A DNA stretch of 64,000 nucleotides from Alistipes shahii WAL 8301 (GTDB lineage: Bacteria; Bacteroidota; Bacteroidia; Bacteroidales; Rikenellaceae), in NCBI RefSeq assembly GCF_025145845.1, contig NZ_CP102253.1:62001-126000 (forward strand), read 5' to 3'. The notes below the pieces were generated by a model, which saw only the letters and a list, made by a program, of their open reading frames with translations, was not told the origin of the DNA and did not search any database. Position 1 is the first letter of the stretch. Each line of letters starts with the position of its first letter. A program made the position numbers and the translations under genes. Below, piece after piece: positions 59,604 to 64,000 of this stretch.

Positions 59604-60203
59604 CTATCGCAGGTGTCTTTCGACGACTTGCTCATAGGCTTTTTTCAATTTATCCAGAAAAGGTGTGACCGCCGTGCTGCGGTCAAGCATCCTGGTTTTC
59701 TTGACATAGACATCGTTGATCGTGATATGGAATGTAGAAGACAAGGCACGGACGATCTCGATGAAACGCGCCTTGCGGTTGCCGTACATGATAATCCCGT
59801 TTTTATGAAGGGCAACGGCAAGCTCCAGCAGCTCTTGCTGCGTCCCTGTCCACAGCAACTCGCCGTCCTGATAGGATAAAGGGAACGAATAGTCTTGGTT
59901 CGAGCTATATTTCGTACTATTGCTGACGATATTGATTTCGCAATCCAGAATATACATGATTTTATAGATGAACGTCGTCCTTAAAACATTGTTCGAATAT
60001 CGATTAAACGATGGATGGGACAATACGTCGAATTCAACCCGGCTGTAATACAGTATTCTCAAAATATCATCCCGGTTATCGAAATTAGCAACCATCTCGG
60101 TCATCGTCTCGATAAACTCTTCGTATGCATGGGCTAATTCCGACGGATTCGATTCATTTTGAGTTAGCAACGCGTATATACGGGTATGAATAAGCGTTTT
60201 CAT
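59604..60203 (-). CDS. RteC-like regulator
   Basis: This 199-residue protein has the C-terminal RteC pattern 'LLELAVALHKNGIIMYGNRKARFIEIVRALSSTFHITINDVYVKKTRMLDRSTAVTPFLDKLKKAYEQ'-type layout: helix, aromatic-rich strand, then 'D.Y.KK.RMLDRS...PFLDKL' near the end. RteC proteins activate excision genes in CTnDOT-like elements, suggesting mobility or regulation of the island. It is upstream of and on the same strand as the fimbrial operon, with a 224 bp gap. Confidence 0.8.
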   Translation of the reverse strand: MKTLIHTRIYALLTQNESNPSELAHAYEEFIETMTEMVANFDNRDDILRILYYSRVEFDVLSHPSFNRYSNNVLRTTFIYKIMYILDCEINIVSNSTKYSSNQDYSFPLSYQDGELLWTGTQQELLELAVALHKNGIIMYGNRKARFIEIVRALSSTFHITINDVYVKKTRMLDRSTAVTPFLDKLKKAYEQVVERHLR

Positions 60204-60289
60204 AAGACAGATCTCCGTATTGCAGAATCATGTGTATTTTTCGTATTCACAAAGTATCTGTTGGATAATTTTTCTTATCTTTGCAAAAC

Positions 60290-60426
60290 AGCAAATAGCT
60301 GTCGAATCCTGTCATCGACACCTGAAAATGCTACCAAGACAAGATGGACGGGATGATAGGAGAATCGTGTAAAAACAGCACGGGCTCTCCTATCTGTTCA
60401 TCGGGTTGTAGCATTCCTCAGGTGTC
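60290..60426 (+). ncRNA. Structured RNA candidate, possibly 6S RNA
   Basis: TATCTTTG at 60276-60283 is a good -7 box followed by a long hairpin. Its segments are GACACCTGA/TCAGGTGTC (60317-60325 with 60418-60426), ATGCTAC/GTAGCAT (60328-60334 with 60408-60414), a wide asymmetric internal loop, then GATAGGAGA/TCTCCTATC (60355-60363 with 60386-60394) and an apical CGTG/CACG stem. A rod with a central bubble is the shape of 6S RNA, which mimics an open promoter. The class assignment is an inference; the paired structure is seen directly. Confidence 0.6.
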
Positions 60427-60571
60427 AATAGGTTGAGTCCGTGCTTATTTTATACTATCTCAACTTATTATTGTACCAACTAAATATAATTTGAATACGA
60501 ATTCATCAATTCGTGCGTTATTAAATAAATACTATCACAAACCGGCTACGGAGAGTTTTTAGATTGAAAGG

Positions 60572-60658
60572 TCACTTACGGGTATATATCGACTCGAATC
60601 GGTCAATGTATTTGCGGTAGTTTCTGTTTCCCCATTCGTCTTTCGGATAGGGGGAACG
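60572..60658 (-). pseudogene. Possible gene remnant (C-terminal fragment)
   Basis: A 28-codon frame without a start codon reads KRSPYPKDEWGNRNYRKY..., is protein-like in composition and ends at a normal stop. The next codon upstream is TAA. It may be the tail of a gene lost when the region was rearranged. The family is unknown. The rest of 60427-60680 is AT-rich and shows nothing else. Confidence 0.3.
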
Positions 60659-60680
60659 TTTTTATATCCCTTCTTCAGTT

Positions 60681-60714
60681 AAAACAACCCGCACACCCCG
60701 AAGGATGTGCGGGT
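60681..60714 (-). terminator. Terminator of the GH18 operon
   Basis: On the minus strand ACCCGCACA (60706-60714) pairs with TGTGCGGGT (60687-60695), followed by TGTTTT. Confidence 0.8.
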
Positions 60715-60787
60715 CGGGAAACTGGTTATAGCTTACAAGCAGATAACCATCCTAAATCGGTCTATTCGCACATATCTCTTTGCGGAG

Positions 60788-61768
60788 TTATTCCACTTCG
60801 TCCATGTTGATCTCATACCCCGACGATACAAAAGTCCAGTCTTGAGGGCGATCGCCGTTCTCACAGGTAACGGTCAGACCGTAAAGCCCGCTTGCCGTAG
60901 CGTTGAATCCGTTAAGCGGATTAACGTTGCTGCTGCGACGCAGGTTGAAGAACATGAATGCGCCGTAGCCCTGGGCTTTGGCACGCTTGGCCAGCGAATT
61001 CAGCGTCGCTGCGTTGGGAGCAGAGCCGAGATTCGTCGATACCGGCGACCAGCGGGTTTTGTCCACCAGACCGGATGTCATGAAGCTCGAACCGAAATAG
61101 CCATGATACGCATAGTCGATGCAGGCTTTAGCCTCGCTGTTCAGCGTGTTGGTATACCCCCAGTCGAAAACGGTGATGAGTTTGTCGGCCGGCATCAGCG
61201 CGTGGAGTTTGGTGATGATTTCGCTGTACGAAGTAGAATTGGTAGACGAATAATTAGCATACTCATCATCGAATCCGATTCCGTCCAGACCGTATTTTTC
61301 CACAGCATGGGCCAGGATCTTGGCGAACTGTGTGGTCTGGGTATCGTTCATGTTGGCGACACCGATGCCCTGCCAGTCGCCCAGCACGGTCAGCAGCACC
61401 TTGATGCCCTTGTCCTGCAACGGTTTCACGTAAGTCTGATAACCGCCGTTTTCGAGCAGGTTGGTCATCTTGTCATTCAGGAAGAGCGTAGGCTCTACCA
61501 CTCCGTTCACCGTCCGCTTGTGGATGTTCGAGGCAAACAGCTCCACGATACCGGCAAAGGGTTTGCCGTTGGAGAGCATGTAATCTCCGGCATTGAGCGG
61601 GTTGGTGTCGTTGGTCTCGACATAGATGGCCACCACGGGCGTATCGCCGTAAGCACGGGTTTGGGGAACTGTGCCCTGATCCATCGTCGGCTCCTCGGCC
61701 TGCTGGCACGAGAACATCATCGTAGTACCCAAGAAAAGGGCTGCAAAAATTTCAAAATAACGTTTCAT
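60788..61768 (-). CDS. GH18 endo-beta-N-acetylglucosaminidase-like lipoprotein
   Basis: This 326-residue lipoprotein (lipobox 'MMFSC', Cys21) has one GH18 domain of the EndoH/EndoF type. The catalytic signature is LDGIGFDDEY (residues 161-170): the acid/base Glu169 and Asp167 are present, whereas the preceding Asp of the usual DGxDFDDE is Gly165. It should cut the chitobiose core of N-linked glycans. It is the last gene of a leftward operon with DUF1735-containing proteins, typical of N-glycan utilisation loci. Confidence 0.9.
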   Translation of the reverse strand: MKRYFEIFAALFLGTTMMFSCQQAEEPTMDQGTVPQTRAYGDTPVVAIYVETNDTNPLNAGDYMLSNGKPFAGIVELFASNIHKRTVNGVVEPTLFLNDKMTNLLENGGYQTYVKPLQDKGIKVLLTVLGDWQGIGVANMNDTQTTQFAKILAHAVEKYGLDGIGFDDEYANYSSTNSTSYSEIITKLHALMPADKLITVFDWGYTNTLNSEAKACIDYAYHGYFGSSFMTSGLVDKTRWSPVSTNLGSAPNAATLNSLAKRAKAQGYGAFMFFNLRRSSNVNPLNGFNATASGLYGLTVTCENGDRPQDWTFVSSGYEINMDEVE

Positions 61769-61906
61769 AGTCGTTTTTAGTTTTAAAGGATCAATAACTG
61801 GTTAATCGGTTTGTTTTGGGTTTTGGTTTTTGTTTTTTCTGTCATTCAATGAGTTTTAAGGGTTAAAGAATATGTCGTTTAGACCGAAATAGGCATGCCT
61901 GTAAGT

Positions 61907-63541
61907 TTACCAGTCTTTTAACCATTTGTTATATCCTGTACCACCATTCGGGAGTTTGCCCAAAAGAGATGTATCGAATGAATATTCATTATCGCTCATA
62001 ATGGAGGGGCCCCAAGGTGTATCCTCGATCATCCAAGCGCCATCGTCGGCAAAATACGTATATCCAACCTGAATGCTGCTAGCCCAAGTGCTTTCGAAAT
62101 TATCCTGAAGAAGCGTCCGCAGACTTTCAAAAACCAGAATATTGCTCTGCTTGTTTCCTGCCTGACGCCAGAAGAAAATATCGGTGAAATAGTCATTTAT
62201 AGTGTTCGGGCCCTGCGGATACCACGGAATATTGATACATCCGTATTTCGCAGGATCGAGGCCGGCAATAGGCTTGCGGGGATGATCCGTCGAGACATAT
62301 TGCTGCCCCTGATGCCAGGGATCGACAATCTGAACATTTTTCTCATTGTCCAGATACCCAGACCATGCGTAATCGAGGTATTGCCCGACTTCGATGCCTC
62401 CGGTCGCCCCGGTATCCCAGAAATACTCGGTGGGGGCTTCGTAATCGGTCAGCGTCACCAGTTTGTCATTGCCGAGCGCTTCCCGCATCGCTTTGATGAG
62501 TTTCGGATAGGAGGTCGTGTTCATGGCGGGCATTCCCTCCTTGCCGTAGGCGGCATTGCGATCCCAGAAATTCACACCGTCGAGTGCGTATTCCGTGATA
62601 ACGGTCTTCACCTGGGCTACGAAATCGACAATCTGGGCGTCGGTCAGATTGCAGAATCCGAGCCCTGTTCCGCCACCTTCCAGACAAATGCAGACCTTAC
62701 GGCCTTTATCCTGCAAGGGCCTGATATATTTGTCGATATGGTCGAGGACATAGCGCATGTCGTTTCCGAGATTCAACAGGGCGCGTCCCGTCTCCGCATC
62801 GTAATCCAATACCACCTTGTTCAAATTGACAATGTTACCGATCGTCCGCAAGCCGTCTTCCCGCTCGCTCCACGCATTTTCCCACGTATTGACATCGAGC
62901 TTGGACATGAGGTATTCATCCACCAACAACGGCTGGTATTTTTCCGTGTCGAGATAGAATACGGCAAATACCTGGTCGGCATTGAGCTTGTACTCCCCGA
63001 GTTGTCGTGCGCGAATTGAAATGAGATAATTGATTGTCTGATGCTCCTCGGTTCCGGCCTCTTCAGCCACCGTCAGCGGCAGATAATATTCGCCCGGAGC
63101 CAGATTCTCGGCCATGAAGCGGATGCGTTTAAGTGCAGAACGCTGATTTTCTGCCGAGAGCGAAAGCGTTTTGCCGTCAGGAAAATCATAATTGCCTTCG
63201 GGCAGCAACGTTCGCTGCTCGTCGTTCGCCTCGTTCCACCCATCGAGCAGCGAACCGTCGATCCATGCGTCGAGGGATAATTCCGAAGCCGGCGCTTTTG
63301 AAAACTGGTAATAGAAGTTGGAAGTTACGAACCCGGATCCTTCCGTCATCCGAATACGAACCTTGTCGTCGGACATACTGCTGCTACGCAACCTTCCATA
63401 GATATTCTCCAACGGTTCCTTGTCGGGAAGTTTCCCGCCCTGCTGCTCTACGGTGTCGGCGTCGCAGGCCATAAGGCCTGCGAGTGCCGCCGTACAGAGA
63501 AGCGTCGCAATTCCCGTTTGCAAACTAAAAATCGTCTTCAT
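61907..63541 (-). CDS. DUF1735 and GH18-like lipoprotein, probably catalytically inactive
   Basis: This 544-residue lipoprotein (lipobox 'LAGLMAC') has an N-terminal DUF1735 domain (about 45-180) and a C-terminal GH18-like barrel. The catalytic site reads LDGVNFWDRN (residues 320-329), so the essential Glu is replaced by Arg and the Asp before it by Trp, indicating a glycan-binding rather than a cleaving protein. The start is taken as ATG at 63541; a GTG at 63547 overlaps the stop of the preceding gene. It is followed by the active GH18 gene 138 nt away. Confidence 0.88.
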   Translation of the reverse strand: MKTIFSLQTGIATLLCTAALAGLMACDADTVEQQGGKLPDKEPLENIYGRLRSSSMSDDKVRIRMTEGSGFVTSNFYYQFSKAPASELSLDAWIDGSLLDGWNEANDEQRTLLPEGNYDFPDGKTLSLSAENQRSALKRIRFMAENLAPGEYYLPLTVAEEAGTEEHQTINYLISIRARQLGEYKLNADQVFAVFYLDTEKYQPLLVDEYLMSKLDVNTWENAWSEREDGLRTIGNIVNLNKVVLDYDAETGRALLNLGNDMRYVLDHIDKYIRPLQDKGRKVCICLEGGGTGLGFCNLTDAQIVDFVAQVKTVITEYALDGVNFWDRNAAYGKEGMPAMNTTSYPKLIKAMREALGNDKLVTLTDYEAPTEYFWDTGATGGIEVGQYLDYAWSGYLDNEKNVQIVDPWHQGQQYVSTDHPRKPIAGLDPAKYGCINIPWYPQGPNTINDYFTDIFFWRQAGNKQSNILVFESLRTLLQDNFESTWASSIQVGYTYFADDGAWMIEDTPWGPSIMSDNEYSFDTSLLGKLPNGGTGYNKWLKDW

Positions 63542-63543
63542 AA

Positions 63544-64000
63544 TCACTCGTTGTTTTCGTTAAGTTTCGGAATCTCGATGCCCTGCGGCCAGATAATATC
63601 GTACTTGGCTACGCCGTCATTGCGGTACATCGAATAGTCCTTGACCGTATTGCCCGAGGCATCGTTGCACTTCCAATAGCCAAGAAGCGTCGGATCGTCC
63701 TGCGGGTTTTGAATGTCGTACATATTGTCCCAGATCTGTTCGGGCGTACGGGCCACCGACCAGACACGTGCTTCGGCGATCTTGCCGTTCAGAGGACGGT
63801 AATCGTCGTAGGAGCGGCCGAGGAAGAACTGGTAAGCCTCGCCCAGCTTGTTGTAACCCGTGTCGTCGGTCTCGTACTGCGGTTTTTCGTTGTCGGGAGC
63901 CGTATTCCACAGGTCGTAGAGCGCCCGCATGGCCAGATTGATCTGGTTCTTCTTGCTCTGCGCCGAGATGCCGACATCGGTCGCTTCGCTCTGAATCTGG
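63544..64000 (-). CDS. LamG/concanavalin-like domain protein, C-terminal part
   Basis: The frame is open to the window edge, so the N-terminus is missing; 151 residues are visible. The fragment shows the Laminin G-like pattern 'YQFFLGRSYDDYRPLNGKIAEARVWSVARTPEQIWDNMYDI', 'LLGYWKCNDASGNTVKDYSMYRNDG'. In N-glycan loci of Bacteroidota such C-terminal LamG domains follow a DUF1735 domain. It is immediately upstream of, and almost touches, the DUF1735/GH18-like gene. Confidence 0.82.
   Translation of the reverse strand, partial: QIQSEATDVGISAQSKKNQINLAMRALYDLWNTAPDNEKPQYETDDTGYNKLGEAYQFFLGRSYDDYRPLNGKIAEARVWSVARTPEQIWDNMYDIQNPQDDPTLLGYWKCNDASGNTVKDYSMYRNDGVAKYDIIWPQGIEIPKLNENNE

Noticed and set aside
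46400..60480. Direct repeats marking both ends of the island
   Set aside because: GTTGAG/CTCAAC motifs occur near both ends (46642-46685 and 60431-60468), but the surrounding sequence does not match, so no attachment sites can be claimed.
60707..61780. 357-codon plus-strand frame opposite the GH18 gene
   Set aside because: Overlaps a lipoprotein with signal peptide and intact GH18 motif on the minus strand.
1..64000. CRISPR array, rRNA genes, insertion sequence with transposase
   Set aside because: No regularly spaced repeats, no rRNA motifs and no transposase-like protein were found anywhere in the window.

Overview
The window looks like a chromosomal segment of a gut Bacteroidales bacterium, most likely Rikenellaceae and probably Alistipes. 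This rests on four things. Coding is GC-rich, which is unusual for the order. Promoters repeatedly show the Bacteroidota -7 box TAnnTTTG, often with TTTG/TTG about 19 nt upstream. The protein families are characteristic (DUF1573, DUF4199, DUF4293, DUF4294, DUF3868/DUF3575/DUF4906, BACON, DUF5689, SusC-type receptors, DUF1735). Genes for N-glycan endoglycosidase-like GH18 proteins are present. The genus is an inference; no database was consulted.

Layout. Positions 1-6.5 kb hold housekeeping genes: a partial DUF1573 gene, yajC, the anaerobic ribonucleotide reductase pair nrdD/nrdG read leftwards behind a cobalamin riboswitch, a TSCPD protein, a GlsB-like membrane protein, tRNA-Gln and nhaD. At 6.6-9.1 kb lie a frameshifted subtilisin-like lipoprotein gene and a small lipoprotein. 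At 9.4-18.2 kb are a hotdog thioesterase, DUF4294, an outer-membrane protein, ffh, a two-gene membrane operon, era, a large TPR protein and an MFS transporter. At 18.2-22.6 kb is a leftward glycan cluster (GT4, a GT87-GT2 fusion carrying a 9-base homopolymer, NodB deacetylase, GtrA). At 22.8-31 kb are a ferritin-like gene, acyl-ACP thioesterase, a DUF2975/HTH pair, an M16 peptidase and an LtaS-type sulfatase.

At 31-40 kb is a leftward cluster of five exported proteins: a BACON lipoprotein, a DNA/RNA non-specific endonuclease, an endonuclease/exonuclease/phosphatase-fold enzyme, a TonB-dependent receptor and a DUF5689 lipoprotein. Together they resemble a PUL-like system for digesting and importing extracellular nucleic acid. 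At 40-46.4 kb are DUF4293, GT2, DUF4199, YrdC/YciO, mltG, the SRP RNA gene, nitronate monooxygenase, an NYN-domain protein and a small monooxygenase.

At 46.4-60.2 kb lies an accessory island that is less GC-rich at its edges. A tyrosine recombinase at the left end faces two excisionase-type HTH genes. A long leftward operon follows, and an RteC-type regulator sits at the right end. Read from its promoter, the operon encodes an Mfa1-like fimbrillin (interrupted by an in-frame TGA), a DUF4906/FISUMP lipoprotein, DUF3575, DUF3868/OmpA, a radical SAM enzyme, a small lipoprotein, a second DUF4906/FISUMP lipoprotein and two paralogous proteins of an unrecognised family (the second also broken by an in-frame TGA). 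The radical SAM enzyme, spaced 2 nt from the fimbrial assembly gene, is the most unexpected component. Beyond the island are a 6S-like structured RNA candidate and the end of an N-glycan-type operon with LamG, DUF1735/inactivated GH18 and GH18 proteins.
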